Source: Hyphomicrobium sp. (GTDB taxonomy: Bacteria; Pseudomonadota; Alphaproteobacteria; Rhizobiales; Hyphomicrobiaceae). Taken from it: DNA of 64,000 nt. Under the pieces are notes generated by a model, which was not told the DNA's origin, did not search any database, and was given only the letters and a program-made list of their open reading frames with translations. Location: contig NZ_WBUE01000014.1 of the NCBI RefSeq assembly GCF_009026145.1, positions 36,883 to 100,882 on the forward strand, given 5' to 3'. A program made the position numbers and the translations under genes. Positions 56,765 to 64,000 of this stretch are shown in pieces; positions within the stretch are counted from its first letter, which is position 1; each line of letters begins with the position of its first letter.

Positions 56765-57190
56765 CTATTTCGGAAAGAGAATCGCGCTGTCCGCGCCCAG
56801 GGCGAACTGGGGGGCGCCATCCCCGATCTCATAATAGTCCGATTTGTCGCCAACGTAGACGTGCGCAGCGATAGCAAGGCAGGTTGGCGGTTCGAGTGTT
56901 CCCGCGAGTACGGCAATGCGCGTTGAGTCCGCCGGCTTCCAGAATAGGCTCGAACCACACACGCTGCAAAAGCCCCGTTCGGCCTTCGATGAGGAGGTGA
57001 ACCACTTGATCTCGGCGCCGCCCGCACGAATCGTGAGGCGGTCTGCCGCTACAGCCGTTGCTGCGACCACATGCCCGGACCAACGTGCGCACTGCCTGCA
57101 ATGGCAGACGATTACGCCACGGATCGGCGGCGCAAGTTCAAAACGCACAACGCCGCACATGCAGCGCCCAGAAAGGACCTCATGCTGCAT
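56765..57190 (-). CDS. GFA-family zinc protein (second copy)
   Basis: This 141-residue GFA protein has the full cysteine pattern: GRCMCGVVRF, VCHCRQCARWSGH and GFCSVCGSSLFW. It is shorter and clearly different from the GFA gene at 14717-15217, so it is not a recent duplicate. Like most of the family it has no proven activity. It lies alone in the island part of the window, between the porin and the GntR regulator, on the same strand as both. Confidence 0.85.
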   Translation of the reverse strand: MQHEVLSGRCMCGVVRFELAPPIRGVIVCHCRQCARWSGHVVAATAVAADRLTIRAGGAEIKWFTSSSKAERGFCSVCGSSLFWKPADSTRIAVLAGTLEPPTCLAIAAHVYVGDKSDYYEIGDGAPQFALGADSAILFPK

Positions 57191-57264
57191 CGCAATGATT
57201 TCTCTCCAGTCTCCTTGAGGCCGGCCGCAGTCAGCGTTGGACCAGGCTCACATCGGGTGAAGAT

Positions 57265-57984
57265 CTACAGGCTGTGTGCACCAATTAGGTCATCGCGCGC
57301 CTTGGCCATATGCTGGACCATAACGTCGGCTGCACCGGCGGCATCGCGCATTTGAATAGCGCGCAGGATGGCAGCATGCTGCTCATTGTAGATGCGCATG
57401 TTCTCACGCGTCAGGATCTTCTTTCGCATATCGGCCCACTGCGCGTGCGTGCGGATGATGTTGATCTGCTTATACAGCCAGACCAGTAGCGGGTTCGAAG
57501 TGCAGGTTGCCACTGCCAAATGGAATTGCTCATCGGCCGACGAGTATCGCTCGGCGTCAAGTGCCTGTTCGGCAGTCTGGAGTTCCTTCAATAGCGATTG
57601 CACCTTATCGAGGTCGCGCGCTGTGGCGTGAAGGACGGCGAGCCTTGCCATCTGCGGCTCGATTGCCGCCCGCACCTCTATGAGCTCGAGGGGGCTGGTT
57701 CTCTCCGCGATGTCTTGATTACTCGTTTCCGGCTCGTAGCTTGCGTATGTGCCACTGCCGGGCCTGCGTTCGACAAGTCTTTGATCCTCAAGCCACATCA
57801 AAGCCTTGCGGATGGTTGTCCGCGATGCACCGTAGTTTTGAGCGAGCTGACGTTCGGTAGGGAGCTGCTCGCGGTAACCAAAAGCGCCGTTCGTAATGGC
57901 TTCCTGGAGTTCACGTGCGATGGAACGCGCACCCCGCGGGGAGGAAGCGGCAGATCTCATTGTCAGACCCAGGTTGTTGGTCAC
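57265..57984 (-). CDS. GntR-family regulator, FadR subfamily
   Basis: This is a ligand-responsive repressor or activator of 239 residues. The winged helix-turn-helix reads LPTERQLAQNYGASRTTIRK followed by ALMWLEDQRLV, and the C-terminal FCD domain (about residues 95-225) has ELIEVRAAIEPQMARLA, DEQFHLAVA and HAAILRAIQMRDA, with His residues suited to metal-assisted ligand binding. GTG 57984 and ATG 57960 are both possible starts. It diverges from the amidotransferase gene. The shared intergenic region contains two palindromes, plausible operators for this regulator. Confidence 0.88.
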   Translation of the reverse strand: MTNNLGLTMRSAASSPRGARSIARELQEAITNGAFGYREQLPTERQLAQNYGASRTTIRKALMWLEDQRLVERRPGSGTYASYEPETSNQDIAERTSPLELIEVRAAIEPQMARLAVLHATARDLDKVQSLLKELQTAEQALDAERYSSADEQFHLAVATCTSNPLLVWLYKQINIIRTHAQWADMRKKILTRENMRIYNEQHAAILRAIQMRDAAGAADVMVQHMAKARDDLIGAHSL

Positions 57985-58298
57985 ACTTAGAATAGCAGAA
58001 ACGCCGTATTGGGCACTTAGGGCAGCTTATGGATGCCAACTCCAGTTGACGGGTACCAGCCGCCCGGGCTCGAAAGTACCCAATTCTCGAACCTATCGTT
58101 CAAGAGGAGTTCGGATCAACTTGTCCGCCGAGAAGGAAGTACTACATATCTGCGGACCTTTCATAGTGCAACGGCCCTCGGTCTTGGCGCCCTGGCAGAC
58201 CCGATGCAAAGCCCATGTTGCGGTATGCGCTTAGTCCATCTGCTCGGCTGAGCCCCCTTTTCCACCTCAGGGACGTTGATATCTGGCGCCATGCGGTG

Positions 58299-58318
58299 CA
58301 TTGTTGGTCTCAACAATG
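58299..58318. promoter_or_regulatory. Candidate GntR operator 1
   Basis: CATTGTTG (58299-58306) and CAACAATG (58311-58318) are perfect 8-bp arms with a 4-bp centre GTCT, 62 nt upstream of the amidotransferase ATG. The core TTGGTCTCAAC resembles the TNGTNNNACNA half-sites typical of FadR-type regulators. The same TTGTTGGTC string recurs at the start of the gntR gene near 57,975. Confidence 0.45.
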
Positions 58319-58320
58319 GC

Positions 58321-58330
58321 ACCAATTGGT
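58321..58330. promoter_or_regulatory. Candidate GntR operator 2
   Basis: ACCAATTGGT is a perfect 10-bp palindrome 2 bp after the first candidate operator. Two closely spaced palindromes upstream of a gene divergent from a GntR-type regulator suggest cooperative binding. Confidence 0.4.
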
Positions 58331-58379
58331 ATGCTTCCGTGTCGAGCGAGCATGCCCAGCCCCCGCGGACCGGAGCCCC

Positions 58380-59174
58380 ATGAAACCTCGTGTTCTGATC
58401 TTTCAGCATGGACACTACTGCCCGCCAGGTACGCTCGGCGACCATCTAGCCGCTGATGGCATCGAGCCGAAAGTGGTCGAACTCAACCGCGGCGAGGCAA
58501 TCCCTGACCTCAATTGCTTCGATATACTGATGGTTATGGGAGGAACCATGGACGTATGGCAGGAGGCGGAAAATCCATGGCTTGCGGCGGAGAAAGACGC
58601 AATCCGTCGATGGGTTGGAGAGCTAGATAGGCCTTACCTCGGCGTCTGCCTTGGCCATCAGCTGCTCGCAGACGCTCTTGGTGGAAGAGTTGAGCCTGCC
58701 GTCAAGCCGGAGGTCGCGCTCCTTCAAATCGAGTTGAGCGACGCCGGTCGACAGCACCCACTATTCTCCGGATTCGGCACGAAGAAGCGTGCGGTGCAGT
58801 GGCATGGAGCAGAGGTGATCTCGCTTCCGCAAGATGGATTGGTGCTCGGCTCGTCCGTGGATTGCCCGATCTCGACCTTCATGGTCGGATCCACCGCATT
58901 CGGAGTGCAATACCACGTCGAAGCAACGCTTCGTTCGGTAGGCGCCTGGTGTGAACATCCGGATAGTTCGGCCCTTCTCGAGCGTCTCCATGGCCCGTCC
59001 GCTGCCACAAGACTTCAGGCAGACGTTAGTGCAGCCATGCCCGAGCTACATTCAAATTCCCGCCGCCTCTACGACAACTTCATGAAGATCGCCCGCGCCC
59101 AGCTCCGACACGGCGCGCGGCGGGCCTGCGAAGTTGATAGGTCAGTCACCAATGGCTCGGTCAAAGACCTGTAG
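58380..59174 (+). CDS. Class I glutamine amidotransferase-like protein
   Basis: This 264-residue protein has the GATase-1 fold. The nucleophilic Cys lies in YLGVCLGHQLLADALGG, and the His and Glu of the triad in GVQYHVEATLRS. The oxyanion loop is VMGGTMDVWQE. GuaA-like free-standing members act as gamma-glutamyl hydrolases or transferases, or as amidotransferase subunits of unknown partner. Its place in a cluster with a permease and folate enzyme suggests removal of a gamma-glutamyl group from an imported amine or amino acid, as in puuD-type pathways, but that is inference. ATG 58380 is chosen over the longer frame. Confidence 0.83.
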   Translation: MKPRVLIFQHGHYCPPGTLGDHLAADGIEPKVVELNRGEAIPDLNCFDILMVMGGTMDVWQEAENPWLAAEKDAIRRWVGELDRPYLGVCLGHQLLADALGGRVEPAVKPEVALLQIELSDAGRQHPLFSGFGTKKRAVQWHGAEVISLPQDGLVLGSSVDCPISTFMVGSTAFGVQYHVEATLRSVGAWCEHPDSSALLERLHGPSAATRLQADVSAAMPELHSNSRRLYDNFMKIARAQLRHGARRACEVDRSVTNGSVKDL

Positions 59175-59201
59175 AATTGTATTCGCCGCACGCTCGAGGG
59201 G

Positions 59202-60389
59202 CTATTCCAGCTGACGGGTTTCAACAATTGACAGTCCAAATGCCTCGACGCCGACATAATCATGGAGCGCCGAGCTAGTCAGGAGCGCCATATTGGTGAT
59301 TCCTAGACTCTTAAGTATCTGGGATCCAATTCCTGTCTCCAGCAAGCGTAGTCGCCCACTCGCCTCACGGCAGGTTTGATCTGATCGCAACCCTATCCAT
59401 TCTGAAATGCTCTCCCGTCCGGCATCCATTATCAGGACCAGTACACCCCTCCCTTCGCTGCTAATGGCCCTCAGCGCTTTCGCGATTACAGGGTCAGCCC
59501 CTGACTCAAGCCCACCTCCGATAAGGTCAGTCATAGGATTGAACGCGTGCACTCTGACGAGAACAGGACCGGGTTGGGAGAGGTCCCCTTTGATCAAGGC
59601 AAGGTGCTCGCCTGGTTCGACCGTTGTGGCAAACACTTTCAGATCGAAGCTTCCACCGTAGCACGAATTGACCTTTGTCTCCGCGATCTGGCGGACGAGA
59701 CGCTCATGCCTCAGCCTGTATGAGATAAGGGTTTCAATGGTCCCGACCTTGAGCTGATGATACCTAGCGAAGGCCAAAAGGTCTGGTACGCGTGCCATCG
59801 TACCGTCAGCATTCATGATCTCGCAGATTACAGCGGCGGGCATCAATCCGGCCAGTCGGGCAAGGTCGACAGAAGCTTCAGTATGCCCAGCTCGCACAAG
59901 CACGCCGCCGTCGCGCGCGATAAGTGGAAAGACATGGCCGGGGCTGACGAGGTCCGAAGCGCCTTTGGTCGTATCAATGGCAGTCGCTATCGTGCGCGCG
60001 CGATCTCGGGCAGATATCCCCGTACTCACTCCCTCTCTCGCCTCGATGGACTGCGTAAACGCAGTCCGGTGCCTTGAGCCGTTTGTTCTTACCATGTGGC
60101 TGAGATGAAGCGTCTCGGCCCGAGCGCGCGTCATTGCAAGGCAAATTAGTCCACGGCCATGCGTCGCCATGAAGTTTATCGCCTGCGGTGTGGCCATCTG
60201 CGCCGGTATTACAAGGTCGCCCTCGTTCTCTCGGTCTTCCGCATCTACGATTATGACCATGCGGCCGTTTCGCAGGTCGTCAAGCACTTGCTCTGTTGGC
60301 GCGAACGGTTCTTGTAGCTGACCCACGCGCAAGCGGCTCGCGCGATTGCCCGACTTGGTGTCGCTATCCAGATCAGCAGTTAGGGGCAT
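59202..60389 (-). CDS. ribB: 3,4-dihydroxy-2-butanone-4-phosphate synthase with degenerate GTP cyclohydrolase II domain
   Basis: The N-terminal domain (to about residue 215) makes the 4-carbon riboflavin precursor from ribulose 5-phosphate. DAEDRENEGDLVIPAQ, HGRGLICLA and RAGHTEASVDLARLAG are intact. The C-terminal domain (about 220-390) is related to GTP cyclohydrolase II but lacks its zinc cysteines: the position of HSxCxTGD reads VRVHAFNPMTD, with no RCDC. It therefore resembles the RibBX form, active only as RibB. The start is ATG 60389 or TTG 60407. An intact RibA is encoded just upstream. Confidence 0.87.
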   Translation of the reverse strand: MPLTADLDSDTKSGNRASRLRVGQLQEPFAPTEQVLDDLRNGRMVIIVDAEDRENEGDLVIPAQMATPQAINFMATHGRGLICLAMTRARAETLHLSHMVRTNGSRHRTAFTQSIEAREGVSTGISARDRARTIATAIDTTKGASDLVSPGHVFPLIARDGGVLVRAGHTEASVDLARLAGLMPAAVICEIMNADGTMARVPDLLAFARYHQLKVGTIETLISYRLRHERLVRQIAETKVNSCYGGSFDLKVFATTVEPGEHLALIKGDLSQPGPVLVRVHAFNPMTDLIGGGLESGADPVIAKALRAISSEGRGVLVLIMDAGRESISEWIGLRSDQTCREASGRLRLLETGIGSQILKSLGITNMALLTSSALHDYVGVEAFGLSIVETRQLE

Positions 60390-60425
60390 GCTCTTGCATC
60401 CATTCAATGGTGAGGCCGCCTGCTC

Positions 60426-61148
60426 TCAAATCCCGTGTGAAAGTCGATCGCGCTTCGTTTGCATGTATCGTTCATTATGATGGTTGCTCTCAACAACGAT
60501 CGGCATGCACTCGAGAATCGTGATCTGTTTCTCTCTGAGAGCGTTCGCTTTGGCCGGATTGTTGGACAGTAATCGCAGGCGCGTTAGGCCGAGATAGCCA
60601 AGGATCTCCGCGGCGAGCGTATAGTCCCGGGCGTCGACTGGCGCCCCGAGAGCAAGATTCGCATCGACCGTGTCGAGGCCCTTCTCCTGCAAACCGTACG
60701 CCCGCAGCTTTTCGAAAAGACCGATGCCGCGTCCCTCATGCGCCGGCAAATAGATCAAGACGCCATATGCTGCCGCCACAATGACCCGTAAGGCGCACTG
60801 AAGTTGCTCGCGGCAATCACATCTGAGCGAGTGAAAAATGTCGCCGGTAACACACCCGGAATGCACCCGTACAATTGGTGGTTCGCCGGATTTGCTTTCG
60901 TTCCTATGAGTGAGGCATAAAGCCTCCGCGCCGGTCATGCGCGACCGGAACCCCTGCGCCTGGAAAGCGATCTCTCGGCCATCGACCAGTGCGGGCAGTT
61001 GAACGAGAGCCGTATAATATGGTCCTCGCGCGGAGCCTGGCGCCGCTAATGTATCCTGTTCACCCTTTCCAGGGCAAGGACTCCTACTAGCGTCTACCTT
61101 CCGCCCCTCCTGCGTTTCCGAGTACGGCGTGTTTGAATTCTGCATCAT
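60426..61148 (-). CDS. ribA: GTP cyclohydrolase II
   Basis: This enzyme opens GTP to 2,5-diamino-6-ribosylamino-pyrimidinone phosphate, the first step of riboflavin synthesis. The zinc cysteines are intact in RVHSGCVTGDIFHSLRCDC, and the catalytic region EGRGIGLFEKLRAYGLQ and the Asp/Arg around RLLSNNPAKANAL are present. The 45 residues before the enzyme core are unusual and not conserved. It is transcribed with the ribB-type gene 36 nt downstream, together giving both entry enzymes. An island copy probably supplements the core riboflavin genes. Confidence 0.92.
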   Translation of the reverse strand: MMQNSNTPYSETQEGRKVDASRSPCPGKGEQDTLAAPGSARGPYYTALVQLPALVDGREIAFQAQGFRSRMTGAEALCLTHRNESKSGEPPIVRVHSGCVTGDIFHSLRCDCREQLQCALRVIVAAAYGVLIYLPAHEGRGIGLFEKLRAYGLQEKGLDTVDANLALGAPVDARDYTLAAEILGYLGLTRLRLLSNNPAKANALREKQITILECMPIVVESNHHNERYMQTKRDRLSHGI

Positions 61149-61286
61149 GACACGCAGCCACTAGAATACGAAATGCAAGCCCGACTCTTGATTTGCCGCG
61201 TCTCGCTCGCCGCCTGAACGGGTCCCGATTGGTGTCGAGTGATCGACCGCCAATTGACTGCACTTTTATCGCCACCCCTATTGATA

Positions 61287-61538
61287 CTATTCCTCATTTC
61301 TCCTCCACCGTCGATAGATGCCATACAAACTGACCGCCACCCAAGCGACCTCGATAAGGAATGCAGAAATATTGAATTCCCTCAATAGAGAAATGACGAT
61401 TAGACACGATCCCGTCGCGTTTAGTCCTAGAAACGCATAATCGTCAAACTTCACCTGCTGACTTTGGAGGAGAAAGTAGGCCCAAAGCAGCATCATAACG
61501 CCAATCATGCCGCCGATATCGGCCGGGTTCATTTCCAT
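61287..61538 (-). CDS. CBU_0592-like small membrane protein, 83 aa
   Basis: Three hydrophobic segments (about residues 8-26, 36-50, 57-74) match the pattern of the CBU_0592 family, whose members resemble the first transmembrane helices of a cyclic-nucleotide-gated or small permease protein and have no known function. ISAFLIEVAWVAVSLYGIYR is typical of the family C-terminal helix. It lies between ribA and the GcvT-like gene on the same strand, with the terminator of the latter just before it, so it may be transcribed separately with ribA. Confidence 0.75.
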   Translation of the reverse strand: MEMNPADIGGMIGVMMLLWAYFLLQSQQVKFDDYAFLGLNATGSCLIVISLLREFNISAFLIEVAWVAVSLYGIYRRWRRNEE

Positions 61539-61589
61539 GCTCGTCCAATCCCTCCCTTAACCCAGCTTCACCTTCAACACCGAAGGGCC

Positions 61590-61619
61590 AAAAAGGGCCG
61601 GAGGCCACCGCCTCCGGCC
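61590..61619 (-). terminator. Intrinsic terminator after the GcvT-like gene
   Basis: On the minus strand GGCCGGAGGC pairs perfectly with GCCTCCGGCC (61596-61605 with 61610-61619) around loop GGTG, followed by CTTTTT from 61590-61594. It lies 23 nt after the stop of the GcvT-like gene. Confidence 0.8.
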
Positions 61620-61641
61620 AGTTCACGCACTCTGGGGAGCC

Positions 61642-62769
61642 CTAAGTGCGCTCGGGAACAGGATGAGTTCTAAGTCGCATCGGATCGTAGAAGGGCATGC
61701 GCACAACGATCGCGTTGCGGGCGCCGCCGTCCTGCACGACAAGTTCGGTGCCGAGCTTCGTAAAGGCCGGGTCTATCTGGGCCATGGCCAGCGATTTCAT
61801 GAGATGCTGGCTATAGGTGGAGCTCGTCACCACGCCCACTTCTTTGCCGTTCGCGGTGATCTTGGATAGAGGCTGGACGGTCTCCGAGTGCCACACCTCA
61901 ATTCCGGTAATAAAGGATCGTTCCTTACCCTTTTTGGCGATGAGCGCCTGCTTGCCGACAAAGTCAGGCTTCGTCAGGTCAACTGACCAATCCGCCCGCA
62001 CTTCCCATGGGGTCGTATCGCCATGGGGCATATCGAAGGGAAAGAATAGTAGGCCGCCTTCGACCCTGATGATATCCAGGCAGGACCATGAGGCGGCCAT
62101 CACACCCCTTGGCTTGCCGGCGCCCAGGATGGAATCCCAGACGTGCCGCGCATCGGCGCTGGAGCAATACACTTCGTACCCGCGCTCGGCCGAGTAACCG
62201 CCACGGGCGATCGCCACCGGCTTACCGAAAAGTGTCGTTTTCTGGTGTTGGAAGTATCCGAGGCCGCCGAGATTCATCGGCGTATGTGCAGCCAGAATTT
62301 CAATCGCTCGCGGACCCTGCAAGGACAGGATGTGAACATCGTCGTCATGCTTCACGCTCACGGCGAATTTGCTCTGGGCAGAAGCTGCAGCCTCCTCGAA
62401 TGAACCACTTCCATGAGAAACTCTGTATTGGTTCGGCCCGTCGACGTACACGAGGACATCGTCGATTATGGCCCCGTCTGCATTTACAATGTTGCTGATA
62501 TGGGAATCGCCCGGGGCCGCTTTTGAAACGTCACTGGTGAGCAAGTGGTTCAGAAACGCCGTCGCATCCTGGCCTGTAACATTGATCATCTTCAACGCCG
62601 AAACATCGAACAAACCGGCGCGATATCGAACGGCCGCAGTTTCTTCATACGGGCAGGTAGAGTAGTTTTGGGGAACGGGCATGCCGTTCCACGACGTAGA
62701 GAGATCCGATCCGAGGGCACGATGTCTATCATTTAGGATCGAGTGTCGCGCCTTGGGTGCGTCGAGCAT
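61642..62769 (-). CDS. GcvT-family tetrahydrofolate-dependent aminomethyltransferase/demethylase
   Basis: This 375-residue protein has the T-protein fold. The folate-binding Asp lies in NADGAIIDDVLVYVDG, and RGGYSAERGYEVYCSS and RVEGGLLFFPFDMPHGDTTPWE line the site. Besides glycine cleavage T-protein, the family holds demethylases acting on dimethylglycine, dimethylsulfoniopropionate or methoxyaromatics. No gcvH or gcvP is adjacent and the length of the N-terminus differs from GcvT, so I favour a demethylase or related one-carbon donor role. ATG 62769 has GGGAGG upstream. A neighbouring permease may import the substrate. Confidence 0.82.
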   Translation of the reverse strand: MLDAPKARHSILNDRHRALGSDLSTSWNGMPVPQNYSTCPYEETAAVRYRAGLFDVSALKMINVTGQDATAFLNHLLTSDVSKAAPGDSHISNIVNADGAIIDDVLVYVDGPNQYRVSHGSGSFEEAAASAQSKFAVSVKHDDDVHILSLQGPRAIEILAAHTPMNLGGLGYFQHQKTTLFGKPVAIARGGYSAERGYEVYCSSADARHVWDSILGAGKPRGVMAASWSCLDIIRVEGGLLFFPFDMPHGDTTPWEVRADWSVDLTKPDFVGKQALIAKKGKERSFITGIEVWHSETVQPLSKITANGKEVGVVTSSTYSQHLMKSLAMAQIDPAFTKLGTELVVQDGGARNAIVVRMPFYDPMRLRTHPVPERT

Positions 62770-62821
62770 TGTTGAGCCTCCCGTACCATGCTGTGCTCTA
62801 GAGGGTGCGATTTGAGTCACC

Positions 62822-62862
62822 CCACGCGCCTGTTCGACTACAAAGTTCGAACAGGCGCGTGG
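62822..62862. repeat. 16-bp perfect hairpin between permease and GcvT-like genes
   Basis: CCACGCGCCTGTTCGA (62822-62837) pairs with TCGAACAGGCGCGTGG (62847-62862) across a 9-nt loop. No T-run follows on either strand, so it is probably an intercistronic mRNA-stability or attenuation structure rather than a terminator. I saw no second copy in the window. Confidence 0.5.
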
Positions 62863-62892
62863 AGCGCATCGGCGAGTTGAGCCGCTCCAAGC

Positions 62893-63900
62893 TCAACTGG
62901 GCATTTTGAAGATCCAGTTGGCAATGAGCACTGTTGCCAGGCCAGCAAGTAGCACCAAGTATGGAGCCACTCCGGCCTTGCGCACGGCCATTTGACCTGG
63001 GGTAAGATTGAGATCTTCGTACATGTGATCAGGGAATTTGCCCCGATCCTGGATGTAGTGTCGGAACCAGAACACAGGCAGGATCAAGCTTGCCGTGAAC
63101 AGGCCGGCCCACAAGGCGTTAGGGTTCCAGACCTTCGCGCCTGCTCCCATAAACACCGCGTTGACGAATGCCAGGATCGTCCCGAGCGCGAGAAGGACTG
63201 TTGGTGCCCTCCACGGCCGGTGGATATGCGCATTGTCAATACGGTGTATCCATCCTGCGTTGAGGTTTAGGAAGTTGAAGATGATATAGCCGACGTTCGA
63301 CACAGCCAGGATAAAGAAGAAACTCGTTGCATCAGCGCAGGCAATGGCGAGAATGCCCAGGTTGACGCACAGGTCCGTCCACATCGCGCGAGTCGGCGCG
63401 CCATGTTCGTTCGTGTGGCTCAGGTAGCGCGGCAACCATCCGTCCACCGAAGCCTGATAGAGCGTGCGCGATGAACCCGCCATCGCCGTCATGATCGACA
63501 GCATGAGCGCGAGGATCATCATCATCACGAGCAAGTTGGTCACGAACGCGCCTCCGCCCACCATTCGAGCCATGGCCTCGGCGACGCCTGACCCATCCAC
63601 AATTGGCGCGGCCAGCATGCCCTCAAGGCCGAGAACGCCCTGGAACGTGAACGGCACAAGGCTGTACAGCAGCAAGCAAAGCAAACCAGAATAGAAAATC
63701 GCCCTGAACGTATCCTTCGCCGGATTGCGGAACTCGGCAGTATAGCAAACGGCTGTCTCGAAGCCGTATGTCGACCATGCGGCAATAAACAAACCGCCAA
63801 GAACCAAAGTCCACCCAGGAATATCCCAGGCCCCAGCCTCAGGAGCGTAGGCGGCCTTTAACGGCAACAGCGGCTGACCTGAGACCCGACTTCCCTCCAA
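62893..63900 (-). pseudogene. APC-superfamily amino acid permease, N-terminus removed by IS insertion
   Basis: The remaining 330 residues contain about nine helices and match amino acid/polyamine permeases: AAWSTYGFETAVCYTAEFRNP is the helix 6 region, and AGSSRTLYQASVDGWLPRYL is the conserved helix 8 loop. Full-length members have 450-520 residues, so roughly the first 150 are missing. The frame opens at a TTG at 63900, but the first few codons lie within the end of an IS3-like element that begins at about 63880. The missing N-terminal half is probably on the far side of that element. Confidence 0.78.
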
Positions 63901-64000
63901 TCAGGAGTAGAGTCCTGGGCTGAAGTTTTGGCCCGAGCCGGTCGTTGCGGCAAGGGCCAGATGGTGATCTCGGAACTCCTCCGGCGTCCTGTTGGCGAGC
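63880..64000 (-). mobile_element. IS3-family element end (continues past the window)
   Basis: The inverted-repeat end appears to start TGAGACCCGACTTCCC at 63880, with the TG terminus typical of IS3 elements. Within it, a minus-strand frame reading into the window (stop at 63901) ends FRDHHLALAATTGSGQNFSP and GLYS, the usual C-terminus of an IS3-type OrfB transposase. The element interrupts the permease gene. The other end and target duplication lie outside the window. Confidence 0.65.
63901..64000 (-). CDS. IS3-type transposase OrfB, C-terminal fragment at window edge
   Basis: Thirty-two codons are visible, LANRTPEEFRDHHLALAATT then GSGQNFSPGLYS and a TGA. The 'RTPEEF ... TGxxFxPGL' pattern is characteristic of IS3-family OrfB C-termini. 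The DDE catalytic core lies beyond base 64000. The rest of the gene continues to the right of the window, where an orfA frame with a programmed frameshift would be expected. Confidence 0.65.
   Translation of the reverse strand, partial: LANRTPEEFRDHHLALAATTGSGQNFSPGLYS

Larger units (their letters stand above)
57985..58379. other. Intergenic region between divergent gntR and amidotransferase genes
   Basis: This 395-bp stretch contains two adjacent palindromes close to the amidotransferase start (listed separately) and no convincing gene. The frames at 58033-58251 and 58215 lack a Shine-Dalgarno and are not protein-like. Confidence 0.5.

Noticed and set aside
58033..58251. 72-codon frame in the gntR-amidotransferase gap
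   Set aside because: No Shine-Dalgarno, ordinary background composition and no recognisable features.
61228..61254. Imperfect palindrome upstream of ribA
   Set aside because: ATTGG-GTCGA / TCGAC-CCAAT arms are interrupted by unequal spacers and no regulator is suggested. Not strong enough to list as an operator, and no FMN riboswitch was recognised here.

Overview
This 64 kb window comes from a high-GC alphaproteobacterial chromosome, most likely Hyphomicrobiales and possibly Hyphomicrobiaceae. That placement rests on gene content, not on any search: soxYZ next to a pseudoazurin, a DUF2865 protein, citramalate synthase, a class II DAHP synthase, a fold-III ornithine decarboxylase, a PleC/DivJ/PdhS-type histidine kinase and two retropepsin-like membrane proteases.

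Bases 1 to about 50,800 read as an ordinary, gene-dense core. 1-2.2 kb: the 3' end of a thiosulfate-oxidation (sox) operon and a pseudoazurin with a near-consensus promoter. 2.2-10 kb: an Atm1-type ABC exporter, a coiled-coil protein with a His/Arg tail, a LOG-family hydrolase, DsbB with a 52-residue membrane partner, an HtpX-like protein that has lost its first zinc histidine, and MeaB. 10-16.6 kb: a peptide transporter, then a leftward operon (cysS, GFA protein, 40-residue membrane peptide, cimA, MFS) joined by 4-nt overlaps. 17-33 kb: DUF2865 protein, acetyltransferase, gltX, nadE, aroG, a carboxylate-amine ligase, SDR, gor, rpiA, gabD, gph and an MMPL/RND exporter. 33-42 kb: small hypothetical genes, tRNA-Val(CAC), one frameshifted exported protein, ornithine decarboxylase, a ThDP enzyme, a beta-hydroxyacid dehydrogenase, YjbQ, MAPEG, Lrp and an MBL hydrolase. 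42.5-50.8 kb: histidine kinase, DUF1289, tandem aspartic proteases, phosphoglucomutase/phosphomannomutase, CHASE2 protein, TauE/SafE and dusA.

The character changes at dusA. Just upstream of its 5' end lies a decayed tyrosine-integrase N-terminus, and dusA 5' ends are known integration targets. To the right come accessory genes with more intergenic space: a MacAB-like export system, an NTF2-like protein, a TorF-type porin, a second GFA protein, and a possible catabolic module (FadR-type GntR regulator, class I glutamine amidotransferase, RibB with a dead cyclohydrolase domain, a separate intact RibA, a small membrane protein, a GcvT-family folate enzyme and an APC permease). The permease is cut by the end of an IS3-like element at about 63,880. 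I read this right-hand section as a genomic island whose far end is outside the window.

The most interesting items are the dusA-associated integrase remnant, the flavin/folate-linked island cluster, the RExxH HtpX-like protein, and several small genes that standard length cut-offs would miss (7436-7594, 14598-14720, 47522-47698).
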